The notes under the pieces are model-generated. The model was not told the origin of the DNA. It ran no database searches and saw only the letters and a program-made list of their open reading frames with translations. From the NCBI GenBank assembly GCA_943327965.2, contig CALPYQ020000012.1:1-12823 (forward strand): DNA of 12,823 bases, given 5' to 3'. The translations under genes were made by a program, and so were the position numbers. This document shows positions 6,526 to 12,823 of the stretch, piece by piece; position 1 is the stretch's first letter, and every line of letters begins with the position of its first letter. This DNA comes from Singulisphaera sp. GP187. Its GTDB lineage: Bacteria > Pseudomonadota > Gammaproteobacteria > Burkholderiales > Burkholderiaceae_C.

Positions 6526-6897
6526 CTAGGCTAGGGGCAAAAGGGCCATGAGGACTCTGCGCCCCTCACCGGCCAAGACATTGAAAGTCCGGCAGGCCGC
6601 CCCATTGTCCATGGTGTCGACCCCAATGCCTTTGTGAATCAAGCCTTGAAGCAGGCGAGGGGCGGGAAATTTGATCCGGTTACCGCTGCCAAAGATGACC
6701 AGCTCAGGTTGAAAAGCTAAAAGTTCGTCGAAATTTGCCTGTGTGAGGTCCTCGTAGCTGTTTGCTGACCAAGTTTTAGGGCCTTGTACGGCACACAAAA
6801 TCAAAGGCATTGTTTGCAATTGACCATTGACCACAACCCCTTCCGGGCCATAGCTTTGGATGGCATACGCATTACTGGCGTCGGGGTGGAGTTTCAT
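6526..6897 (-). CDS. Mth938-like domain protein (DUF498 family)
   Basis: The 123-residue protein belongs to the small Mth938/Xcc1710 fold family, which also includes the mitochondrial complex I assembly factor NDUFAF3; the bacterial function is not established. Family features seen are the N-terminal AYAIQSYGPEGVVVNG, the central FQPELVIFGSGNRIKFPAP and the C-terminal GVDTMDNGAACRTFNVLAGEGRRVLMALLP. It is a single domain without a signal peptide or membrane segment, and it has two cysteines (35 and 102). The ATG at 6897 has no recognisable ribosome binding site, but an exact TATAAT lies about 40 bases upstream. It is divergent from alaA with 80 bases between the chosen start codons. About 130 bases separate it from bcp, downstream on the same strand. 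Confidence 0.85.
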   Translation of the reverse strand: MKLHPDASNAYAIQSYGPEGVVVNGQLQTMPLILCAVQGPKTWSANSYEDLTQANFDELLAFQPELVIFGSGNRIKFPAPRLLQGLIHKGIGVDTMDNGAACRTFNVLAGEGRRVLMALLPLA

Positions 6898-6936
6898 AGG
6901 GGGTGCAATTAAAAAATGGGCCAGTTATGTGTTCAA

Positions 6937-6942
6937 ATTATA
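6937..6942 (-). promoter_or_regulatory. Candidate -10 box for the Mth938-domain gene (minus strand)
   Basis: The minus strand reads TATAAT exactly at 6942-6937, about 40 bases before the ATG. No convincing -35 is visible 16-18 bases upstream. The same bases read TATAGG on the plus strand, so the divergent gene alaA might share this AT-rich patch, but no clear plus-strand promoter can be named. Confidence 0.4.
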
Positions 6943-6968
6943 GGTTTTCCCCAGCGCCACTACCCCTC

Positions 6969-6974
6969 GGAGGG
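6969..6974 (+). promoter_or_regulatory. Ribosome binding site that decides the alaA start
   Basis: GGAGGG at 6969-6974 lies just before the TTG at 6978-6980. The spacing is short, about three to four bases. It supports initiation at this TTG rather than at the upstream in-frame ATG at 6927, which has no such site. Confidence 0.6.
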
Positions 6975-6977
6975 ATT

Positions 6978-8210
6978 TTGAAAACTATTCATAAATCAGC
7001 CAAGTTAGCCAACGTTTGCTACGACATACGCGGTCCCATCATGGACCGAGCGCGTCAAATGGAGGAGGAGGGCCACAAAATTATCAAACTCAATATCGGC
7101 AATTTGGCGGTGTTTGGGTTCGATGCGCCCGAGGAAATTCAGCAGGACATGATTCGGAATTTGCCCAATTCGGCAGGTTATTCAGACAGCAAAGGTATTT
7201 TTGGCGCTCGCAAAGCCGTCATGCACGAGACTCAAAAGCAGGGCATCAAAGGCGTCACACTCGAAGACATCTACCTAGGCAATGGTGCCAGCGAACTCAT
7301 TGTGATGGCCACCAATGCGCTGCTAGACAACGGCGATGAATTGCTCTTGCCAGCCCCTGACTACCCCTTATGGACCGCTGCAGCAAGCCTTTCTGGCGGT
7401 ACCCCAGTCCATTACATTTGCGATGAGTCCAAGGGGTGGATGCCCGATCTAGACGACATTCGGGCCAAAATCACGGCCAAAACCAAGGGCATTGTGGTGA
7501 TCAACCCCAACAACCCAACGGGGGCTTTGTACTCTGACGAAATTCTCATGGCCATCGTGAGCATTGCCAGAGAGCATGGATTGGTGATCTTTGCCGATGA
7601 GGTTTACGACAAGGTCTTGTATGACGGCGTGAAACACACACCCATCGCCAGTTTGAGCCAAGATGTCCTTACCCTCACATTCAACTCGCTGTCTAAAAGC
7701 TACAGATCCTGTGGTTACCGTGCTGGATGGCTAATCGTGAGTGGTGACAAGCTTCCAGCAAAGGATTACATCGAGGGTTTGAACATGTTGTCGAACATGC
7801 GGCTTTGTGCCAATGTGCCCGGACAGTGGGCCATTCAAACGGCCTTGGGGGGACACCAAAGTATCAATGAGTTGGTGAACGAAGGGGGTCGATTGCGCAA
7901 GCAAAGAGATTTGGCCTATGAACTGATCAGCGCCATACCTGGCGTGTCATGCGTCAAGCCCAGTGCCGCGCTTTACATGTTTCCAAGGCTCGACCCCAAG
8001 GTTTACCCCATTCAAGATGACCAACAATTTTTCCTTGAAATGTTGCAAGAGACCAAGGTCATGTTGGTACAGGGCACGGGATTTAATTGGGTTTCACCCG
8101 ACCATTTCAGAATTGTTTTCTTACCGCATCTCGACGATTTGCACGAAGCAATTGAAAGAATGGCCAAGTTTTTAGAGAAGGCGCGTCGACGCTTTGGTAC
8201 GGCGGTATAA
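6978..8210 (+). CDS. alaA: Alanine aminotransferase (AlaA-like, class I/II, PLP-dependent)
   Basis: The enzyme belongs to the fold-type I aminotransferases and is close to E. coli AlaA, which makes alanine from pyruvate and glutamate. KLANVCYDIRGP, LNIGN.AVFGFDAPEEI, APDYPLWTAA, NPNNPTGALYS, FADEVYDKVLYD and MRLCANVPGQWAIQTALGG follow the E. coli protein closely. The PLP lysine is in SLSKSYR, at residue 240 when counted from the TTG at 6978, the same number as in E. coli AlaA. That start gives 410 residues and begins LKTIHKSAKL, matching the family N-terminus; the longer in-frame reading from 6903 or the ATG at 6927 would add a tail with no family counterpart. hom follows after 12 bases, so it heads the hom-thrC-moeA cluster. 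A role in another transamination of that pathway cannot be excluded. Confidence 0.9.
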   Translation: MKTIHKSAKLANVCYDIRGPIMDRARQMEEEGHKIIKLNIGNLAVFGFDAPEEIQQDMIRNLPNSAGYSDSKGIFGARKAVMHETQKQGIKGVTLEDIYLGNGASELIVMATNALLDNGDELLLPAPDYPLWTAAASLSGGTPVHYICDESKGWMPDLDDIRAKITAKTKGIVVINPNNPTGALYSDEILMAIVSIAREHGLVIFADEVYDKVLYDGVKHTPIASLSQDVLTLTFNSLSKSYRSCGYRAGWLIVSGDKLPAKDYIEGLNMLSNMRLCANVPGQWAIQTALGGHQSINELVNEGGRLRKQRDLAYELISAIPGVSCVKPSAALYMFPRLDPKVYPIQDDQQFFLEMLQETKVMLVQGTGFNWVSPDHFRIVFLPHLDDLHEAIERMAKFLEKARRRFGTAV

Positions 8211-8222
8211 GAGAGAGAAAAG

Positions 8223-9545
8223 ATGAAACCGATTCAAGTGGGCCTGATGGGCATGGGCACCGTGGGCAGTGGTACTTTCAATGTGCTGCAAAGAAATCAA
8301 TCTGAAATTACAAGACGCGCAGGACGCGGTATTGAAGTCAGCATGGTGGCAGACCTTGACATCGCCAAGGCGCAAGCCATGGTTGGGTCACAGGTCAAAG
8401 TAGTAAGTGATGCGCGGCAAATTATTGCCAATCCCGAAATCGACATTGTGGTCGAGCTAATTGGCGGCTATGGCATTGCAAAGACGCTGGTTCTGGAAGC
8501 CATTGCAGCTGGCAAGCATGTCGTCACTGCCAACAAAGCGTTGCTTGCAGTTCATGGCACAGAAATTTTTGCGGCCGCTCATGCCAAAGGTGTGATGGTT
8601 GCCTTTGAAGCAGCCGTTGCGGGTGGCATTCCCATTATCAAATCGCTGCGTGAAGGCTTGACGGCCAACCGCATCCAGTGGGTTGCAGGGATCATCAATG
8701 GCACAACTAACTTTATCTTGTCTGAAATGCGAGACAAAGGATTGGATTTTGGTGTGGTCCTGAAAGAAGCGCAACGCCTTGGTTATGCAGAGGCAGACCC
8801 CACTTTTGACATTGAAGGCGTTGACGCTGCGCACAAAGTTACGCTGATGAGCGCCATCGCCTTTGGCATTCCTGTTCAGTTCGATAAAGCCTATGTCGAA
8901 GGCATTACCAAGCTGGGTGCTGCAGACATTAAATACGCTGAACAGTTGGGCTACAGAATTAAACTACTTGGCATTACCAAGCGAACGGCCTCTGGCATTG
9001 AATTGCGCGTTCACCCAAGCTTGGTTCCAACGCAACGCTTGATCGCCAATGTTGAGGGCGCAATGAATGCTGTGATGGTGCAAGGTGATGCAGTTGGTAC
9101 AACCTTGTACTACGGCAAGGGTGCGGGCTCTGAACCTACAGCCAGTGCAGTCATTGCCGATTTGGTTGACATCACGCGCCTGCACACAGCCGATCCACTG
9201 AACCGTGTGCCGCATTTGGCGTTCCAGCCCGATGCCATGAGCACCACCCAAATTTTGCCCATGACCGATGTGGTGACCAGTTATTACCTCCGACTGCGCG
9301 TGGCAGACGAGGCGGGCGTTTTGGCCAAACTGACAGGTTTGCTGGCTGAAGCCAACATCAGCATTGATGCTGTGTTGCAACGTGAGGCCGACCAAGTCAG
9401 CCAAGCTGGTGAGAACCAAACCGATGTGATTATTCTGACGCATGAAACGCGCGAAGGCACCATGAATGAAGTCTTGGCGCAGATGCAGGCGTTGCCCACT
9501 GTGATGGCGCCCATCACCAAAATTCGCAAGGAAGAACTGAACTGA
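8223..9545 (+). CDS. hom: Homoserine dehydrogenase
   Basis: The 440-residue enzyme reduces aspartate semialdehyde to homoserine with NAD(P)H, a branch step towards threonine and methionine. The nucleotide-binding GLMGMGTVGSG is at 7-17. TANKALLA (K105), GIINGTTNFIL (156-166) and GYAEADPTFDIEGVDAAHK (187-205, with the catalytic lysine region) form the catalytic domain. A C-terminal ACT domain (about 352-436, YYLRLRVADEAGVLAKL) suggests feedback control, typically by threonine. There is no fused aspartate kinase. A purine-rich GAGAGAGAAAAG stretch precedes the ATG in place of a sharp ribosome binding site. Its TGA overlaps the ATG of thrC by one base (TGATG), which suggests coupled translation. 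Confidence 0.96.
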   Translation: MKPIQVGLMGMGTVGSGTFNVLQRNQSEITRRAGRGIEVSMVADLDIAKAQAMVGSQVKVVSDARQIIANPEIDIVVELIGGYGIAKTLVLEAIAAGKHVVTANKALLAVHGTEIFAAAHAKGVMVAFEAAVAGGIPIIKSLREGLTANRIQWVAGIINGTTNFILSEMRDKGLDFGVVLKEAQRLGYAEADPTFDIEGVDAAHKVTLMSAIAFGIPVQFDKAYVEGITKLGAADIKYAEQLGYRIKLLGITKRTASGIELRVHPSLVPTQRLIANVEGAMNAVMVQGDAVGTTLYYGKGAGSEPTASAVIADLVDITRLHTADPLNRVPHLAFQPDAMSTTQILPMTDVVTSYYLRLRVADEAGVLAKLTGLLAEANISIDAVLQREADQVSQAGENQTDVIILTHETREGTMNEVLAQMQALPTVMAPITKIRKEELN

Positions 9546-10990
9546 TGCGCTACCTGTCCACACGCGGTCATGCCGATCGCAAGCAGTTTTGTGAAATTTT
9601 GCTTGAAGGTTTAGCGCCAGATGGTGGTTTGTATTTGCCGGAAACATATCCGCAAATTTCAGCGCCTCAATTGGCCCAACTTCGCGCAGTTTGGAACACA
9701 CAAGGCTATGCTGCTCTAGCGTTTGAAGTTTTGTCCCTATACATTGACGACATACCTTCCAACGATTTGCGAGAACTTTGTCTAAAGACCTATACCAAAG
9801 ACTGTTTCGGCACGGCTGAAATTGTGCCAATTAAGGCCCTAAAGACGCAGGCCGTTGCTGGCGCTGAAGTCAGTCTAGAAGCTTTGTCCAATGGCCCAAC
9901 CTTGGCCTTCAAAGACATGGCCATGCAACTTTTGGGCAATTTGTTTGAATACGAATTGGCACGCCGTCATGCAGAACTCAATATCTTGGGCGCCACATCG
10001 GGCGACACCGGGAGTGCTGCAGAGTACGCCATGCGAGGTAAAAAGGGCGTCCGAGTCTTTATGACCAGTCCGCTGGGTCGAATGAGCCCTTTTCAGCAAG
10101 CACAAATGTTCAGCTTGCTCGATGAAAACATTCACAACATCGCCATTGAGGGGGTCTTCGACGATTGTCAGGACATCGTTAAAGCGGTGAGTCATGATCT
10201 GGAGTTCAAGCGCAAGTACAAAATTGGTACGGTCAACTCGATCAATTGGGCACGCTTGCTAGCCCAGGTGGTGTATTACTTTGCTGGTTATTTTCAAGCC
10301 ACCAAAACCGATTCACAAAAAGTCAGTTTCTGTGTGCCAAGCGGTAATTTTGGCAATGTGTGCGCAGGGCACGTTGCGCGCATGATGGGACTTCCCATTG
10401 ATCAGTTGGTGGTGGCGACCAATGAAAATGATGTTTTGGATGAATTTTTCCGCACAGGTGTCTACCGGGTTCGAGGCACTGCTGACACCCACGAAACTTC
10501 CAGCCCTTCGATGGACATTTCAAAGGCCAGTAACTTTGAACGCTTTGTTTTTGATTTGCTCAACCGCGATGCGGGGCTGACAAAGAATTTATTCCACGAC
10601 CAGATCAGTCAAAACGGCCAATTCAACTTAGGTTCCAACCCTCTTTTTGTCAATGCCAAAGAAAAGTATGGTTTTGTCAGTGGCAAGAGTACGCACGCTG
10701 ACAGGCTCAAAACCATTCAGGAGACCTACGCCAACAACCACATCATGATTGACACGCATACCGCCGATGGTTTGAAGGTGGCAGTGCCTTTGGCCAAACC
10801 CGGCGTGCCGATGTTGGTGTTGGAAACGGCCTTGCCAATTAAATTTGCCGCCACATTGGTTGAAGCCCTTGGCAAGGAACCAGACAGACCACCCAAATTT
10901 TTGGGTATTGAAGCTTTGCCTAAACGGGTCATGGTTTTGCCCCAATCGGCACAGGCCGTTAAAGATTACATCGCATCGCATTGCAATTAA
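9545..10990 (+). CDS. thrC: Threonine synthase
   Basis: Threonine synthase converts O-phosphohomoserine to threonine with PLP. The 481-residue product is of the long form found in betaproteobacteria. MRYLSTRGHADRKQFCEIL and LAPDGGLYLPE mark the N-terminus; the PLP lysine is K123 in PTLAFKDMAMQ; the phosphate-binding loop region is GATSGDTGSAAE (149-160); CVPSGNFGNVCAGH follows in the second half. Its ATG overlaps the hom TGA and its TAA overlaps the moeA ATG, each by one base. Homoserine kinase (thrB), needed between the hom and thrC steps, is not in this window and must be elsewhere. Confidence 0.96.
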   Translation: MRYLSTRGHADRKQFCEILLEGLAPDGGLYLPETYPQISAPQLAQLRAVWNTQGYAALAFEVLSLYIDDIPSNDLRELCLKTYTKDCFGTAEIVPIKALKTQAVAGAEVSLEALSNGPTLAFKDMAMQLLGNLFEYELARRHAELNILGATSGDTGSAAEYAMRGKKGVRVFMTSPLGRMSPFQQAQMFSLLDENIHNIAIEGVFDDCQDIVKAVSHDLEFKRKYKIGTVNSINWARLLAQVVYYFAGYFQATKTDSQKVSFCVPSGNFGNVCAGHVARMMGLPIDQLVVATNENDVLDEFFRTGVYRVRGTADTHETSSPSMDISKASNFERFVFDLLNRDAGLTKNLFHDQISQNGQFNLGSNPLFVNAKEKYGFVSGKSTHADRLKTIQETYANNHIMIDTHTADGLKVAVPLAKPGVPMLVLETALPIKFAATLVEALGKEPDRPPKFLGIEALPKRVMVLPQSAQAVKDYIASHCN

Positions 10991-12291
10991 TGCAGACTCA
11001 GAATATGGCGTCAGACAAACCTCTTCAGCGCGCGCCCTTGATGTCTTTGGATGAGGCTTTGAGCCAAGTTCTTGCGCAGGTGAGGGTGTTGACTGGCACG
11101 GAGCAAATTGCCATTTTGGATGCGGACGGTCGTTTTTTAGCGGAAGACTTAATTTCTGCCTTGCAGGTCCCCCCCCAAGACAACTCCTCCATGGATGGCT
11201 ATGCAGTGAGGACCGAGGACTTGGGAGTTCCAGGCGTCAAGCTGGCGGTCACTCAAAGAATTCCTGCTGGGCAACACGGTCATGCGCTCATGCCAGGAGA
11301 GGCTGCCCGTATTTTCACTGGTGCTCCCATTCCACCTGGTGCTAACGCGGTTGTGATGCAAGAGGATACGCAGACCGAAGAGGTTGAATCCAACACCCTT
11401 GGCAATCCGGTGGTGCGTGTCAATGTGGTGCCAGTGCTAGGTCAATGGATTCGACGAAGCGGGGAGGATGTCAGAAGAGGTGACATTGTTTTGTCCAAGG
11501 GCACGCGACTCAACCCTGCGTCATTAGGCTTGGCTGCCAGCATTGGACGAGCCCATGTCAGCGTCGTTCGAAAACCTCGTGTCGCCTTGTTTTCCACGGG
11601 CGACGAGTTGGTCATGCCTGGGGAAATTGCGCCAGAAGACATGCGACCTGGCGCCATTTACAACTCAAACCGTTTCTTCTTGCGCGCTTTGCTCATGCGT
11701 GCTGGCTGCGCAGTCACCGATCTTGGCATTGTTCCCGACAACCTGGCAGACACACTCAAAGTGTTGAAAGCAGCAGCGCAAGATCACGACTTGGTCCTGA
11801 CGAGTGGGGGTGTCTCAGTCGGTGAAGAGGATCACGTTAAGCCTGCAGTTGAACAGTTGGGCCGATTGAACCTCTGGCAAATTTCAATGAAACCCGGCAA
11901 GCCCTTTGCTTTTGGTCAACTCGATTCAACGGATTCCGCCAAACATGCTGGCGCATTTTTTATGGGATTGCCAGGCAATCCGGTTTCCAGCTTTGTGACG
12001 TTTCAATTGTTGGTTCGCCCTTTCTTGTTGGCGCTTCAAGGGCAAGTTCCAAAAGCTTCTAATTCATACTTGATGCAAGCCAATTTTGATTTTCCCAAAC
12101 CAGACAGGCGCAGAGAATTCCTTCGAGTTCAACGCAATGCGGCTGGAACCCTTGATTTGTTTCCCAATCAAAGTTCTGGCGTATTGACGTCTGTCGTATG
12201 GGGCGATGGCGTCATCGACAATCCAAGTATGCAAGCCATCAAGCATGGCGACTGGGTTCGTTACTTTCCATTTGCAGAGTGGCTTCAATGA
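10990..12291 (+). CDS. moeA: Molybdopterin molybdenumtransferase MoeA
   Basis: MoeA inserts molybdate into adenylylated molybdopterin in the last step of molybdenum cofactor synthesis. Counted from the ATG at 10990 it is 433 residues. Motifs in order are PPQDNSSMDGYAV (61-73), FTGAPIP (109-115), FSTGDEL (201-207), TSGGVSVGEEDHVK (271-284), MKPGKPFAFG (300-309) and GLPGNPVSS (326-334), all typical. The ATG at 10990 overlaps the thrC TAA as TAATG and is favoured by this coupling; the ATG at 11005 would also keep the whole domain. No clear ribosome binding site precedes either. A run of eight C residues (11169-11176) lies in the codons just before the DNSSMDGY motif; the frame is intact here. 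The stop overlaps the moaD start. Confidence 0.95.
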   Translation: MQTQNMASDKPLQRAPLMSLDEALSQVLAQVRVLTGTEQIAILDADGRFLAEDLISALQVPPQDNSSMDGYAVRTEDLGVPGVKLAVTQRIPAGQHGHALMPGEAARIFTGAPIPPGANAVVMQEDTQTEEVESNTLGNPVVRVNVVPVLGQWIRRSGEDVRRGDIVLSKGTRLNPASLGLAASIGRAHVSVVRKPRVALFSTGDELVMPGEIAPEDMRPGAIYNSNRFFLRALLMRAGCAVTDLGIVPDNLADTLKVLKAAAQDHDLVLTSGGVSVGEEDHVKPAVEQLGRLNLWQISMKPGKPFAFGQLDSTDSAKHAGAFFMGLPGNPVSSFVTFQLLVRPFLLALQGQVPKASNSYLMQANFDFPKPDRRREFLRVQRNAAGTLDLFPNQSSGVLTSVVWGDGVIDNPSMQAIKHGDWVRYFPFAEWLQ

Positions 12292-12536
12292 AATTTAAAA
12301 TTCGCTATTTCGCTTCATTGCGTGAAGCCATTGGGCTCTCGCACGAGGAGTTGGAATCGACTGCCACAACGGTTGGTCAGGTCAGAGACGAGTTGTTGGC
12401 AAAAGGCGGCGTGTATCTGTGTCTTCAACGCGATCGTTCCGTCAGAATGGCCTTGAACCAAGTCATGGTCAACGAAGAGGCTAAGGTTCAGGATCACTCT
12501 GAAATAGCGTTTTTCCCCCCCGTCACTGGAGGCTAA
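12288..12536 (+). CDS. moaD: Molybdopterin synthase sulfur carrier subunit MoaD
   Basis: The 82-residue ubiquitin-like protein carries sulfur as a C-terminal thiocarboxylate to MoaE, where precursor Z is converted to molybdopterin. KIRYFASLREAIG at the N-terminus, VNEEAKVQDHSEIAFFPPVTGG at the end and the terminal Gly-Gly are diagnostic. The ATG overlaps the moeA stop as ATGA (12288-12291), so translation is probably coupled. A run of seven C residues (12515-12521) encodes the FFPPV segment. Its last two sense codons also form the ribosome binding site of moaE. Confidence 0.95.
   Translation: MKFKIRYFASLREAIGLSHEELESTATTVGQVRDELLAKGGVYLCLQRDRSVRMALNQVMVNEEAKVQDHSEIAFFPPVTGG
12528..12532 (+). 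promoter_or_regulatory. Ribosome binding site of moaE inside the moaD Gly-Gly codons
   Basis: GGAGG at 12528-12532 is part of GGA GGC, the codons for the terminal Gly-Gly of MoaD, and lies seven bases before the GTG at 12540. The good spacing decides in favour of the GTG as the moaE start. Confidence 0.75.
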
Positions 12537-12539
12537 AAG

Positions 12540-12823
12540 GTGAGCAATCGCGTTGTTATTCAATCCGAAGACTTTAACGTCGCTGAAGTCTTGGACAAAT
12601 TGCGTGCGGGCGATCTAAGGGTTGGAGCGGTTTGTTCATTTATAGGGACGGTTCGAGATACACACCTGCTGACTGGCAAAGAGGCTGACCAAGTCGTTTC
12701 AATGGCGCTAGAGCATTACCCCGGTATGACTGAGGCGTCTATTGATGCCATGATTGATGAAGCCCATGCGCGATTTGATTTTTATCAAGCCCATGTCATT
12801 CACCGCGTTGGCGTTTTAAAGCC
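12540..12823 (+). CDS. moaE: Molybdopterin synthase catalytic subunit MoaE, 5' part only
   Basis: MoaE is the large subunit of molybdopterin synthase and receives sulfur from MoaD. The reading frame from GTG at 12540 stays open to the window end and gives 94 residues, roughly the first two thirds of a usual MoaE. Recognisable parts are GAVCSFIGTVRD, MALEHYPGMTEASIDAMIDEA and VIHRVGVLK, which align with E. coli MoaE. The start is set by GGAGG seven bases upstream, within the end of moaD, with three bases between the moaD stop and this GTG. The later residues, including the catalytic lysines and the C-terminal part that contacts MoaD, lie outside the window. Confidence 0.93.
   Translation, partial: MSNRVVIQSEDFNVAEVLDKLRAGDLRVGAVCSFIGTVRDTHLLTGKEADQVVSMALEHYPGMTEASIDAMIDEAHARFDFYQAHVIHRVGVLK

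Noticed and set aside
8964..9830. Open frame of 288 codons on the minus strand across the end of hom and the start of thrC
   Set aside because: It is antisense to two clearly identified genes, its translation is rich in Cys, His and Gln as shadows often are, and it resembles no family I know.
10981..10989. TTG at 10981 as the start of moeA
   Set aside because: It lies deeper inside thrC and adds only three residues; the ATG at 10990 forms the TAATG coupling seen at the previous junction.
12198..12287. Longer moaD reading frame beginning at 12198
   Set aside because: The added 30 residues lie out of frame within moeA and have no counterpart in MoaD; the ATG at 12288 gives a normal 82-residue protein.

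Overview
The window reads as chromosomal core genome of a betaproteobacterium in the Burkholderiales, most like the Comamonadaceae. This rests on the gene order (rpsF-priB-rpsR-rplI then dnaB; alaA-hom-thrC-moeA-moaD-moaE), the PIN-PhoH protein next to dnaB, and the protein sequences themselves. Base composition looks moderate rather than very GC-rich. I see no mobile element, CRISPR array, rRNA or tRNA gene, and no intergenic gap longer than about 175 bases.

Layout from left to right. (1) The 3' part of a sodium:solute symporter runs to 1011. (2) A TATAAT promoter and a hairpin leader precede the ribosomal operon rpsF-priB-rpsR-rplI (1112-2553), which closes with a strong intrinsic terminator. 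(3) A 174-base gap holds a candidate promoter, a consensus DnaA box and two small hairpins, followed by dnaB (2728-4158). (4) On the minus strand are a PIN-PhoH ATPase (phoH-like, tail-to-tail with dnaB and overlapping its stop codon) and, upstream of it, a Bcp/PrxQ peroxiredoxin with its own minus-strand terminator. (5) A small Mth938-domain protein, also on the minus strand, is divergent from (6) a tight plus-strand cluster: alaA-like aminotransferase, hom, thrC, moeA, moaD and the 5' part of moaE, cut by the window end.

The first half supplies translation and replication functions: ribosomal proteins S6, S18 and L9, the restart protein PriB and the replicative helicase DnaB. The last cluster joins amino-acid synthesis (alanine aminotransferase; homoserine dehydrogenase and threonine synthase, without homoserine kinase) to molybdenum cofactor synthesis (MoeA and both subunits of molybdopterin synthase). 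From hom to moaD each start codon overlaps the previous stop codon by one to four bases, which suggests translational coupling.

I find no convincing unknown system. The items most worth a second look are regulatory: the rpsF leader hairpin, the consensus DnaA box and hairpins in front of dnaB, the ribosome binding site for moaE that is encoded by the catalytic Gly-Gly codons of moaD, and the EF-hand-like loop inside the symporter.
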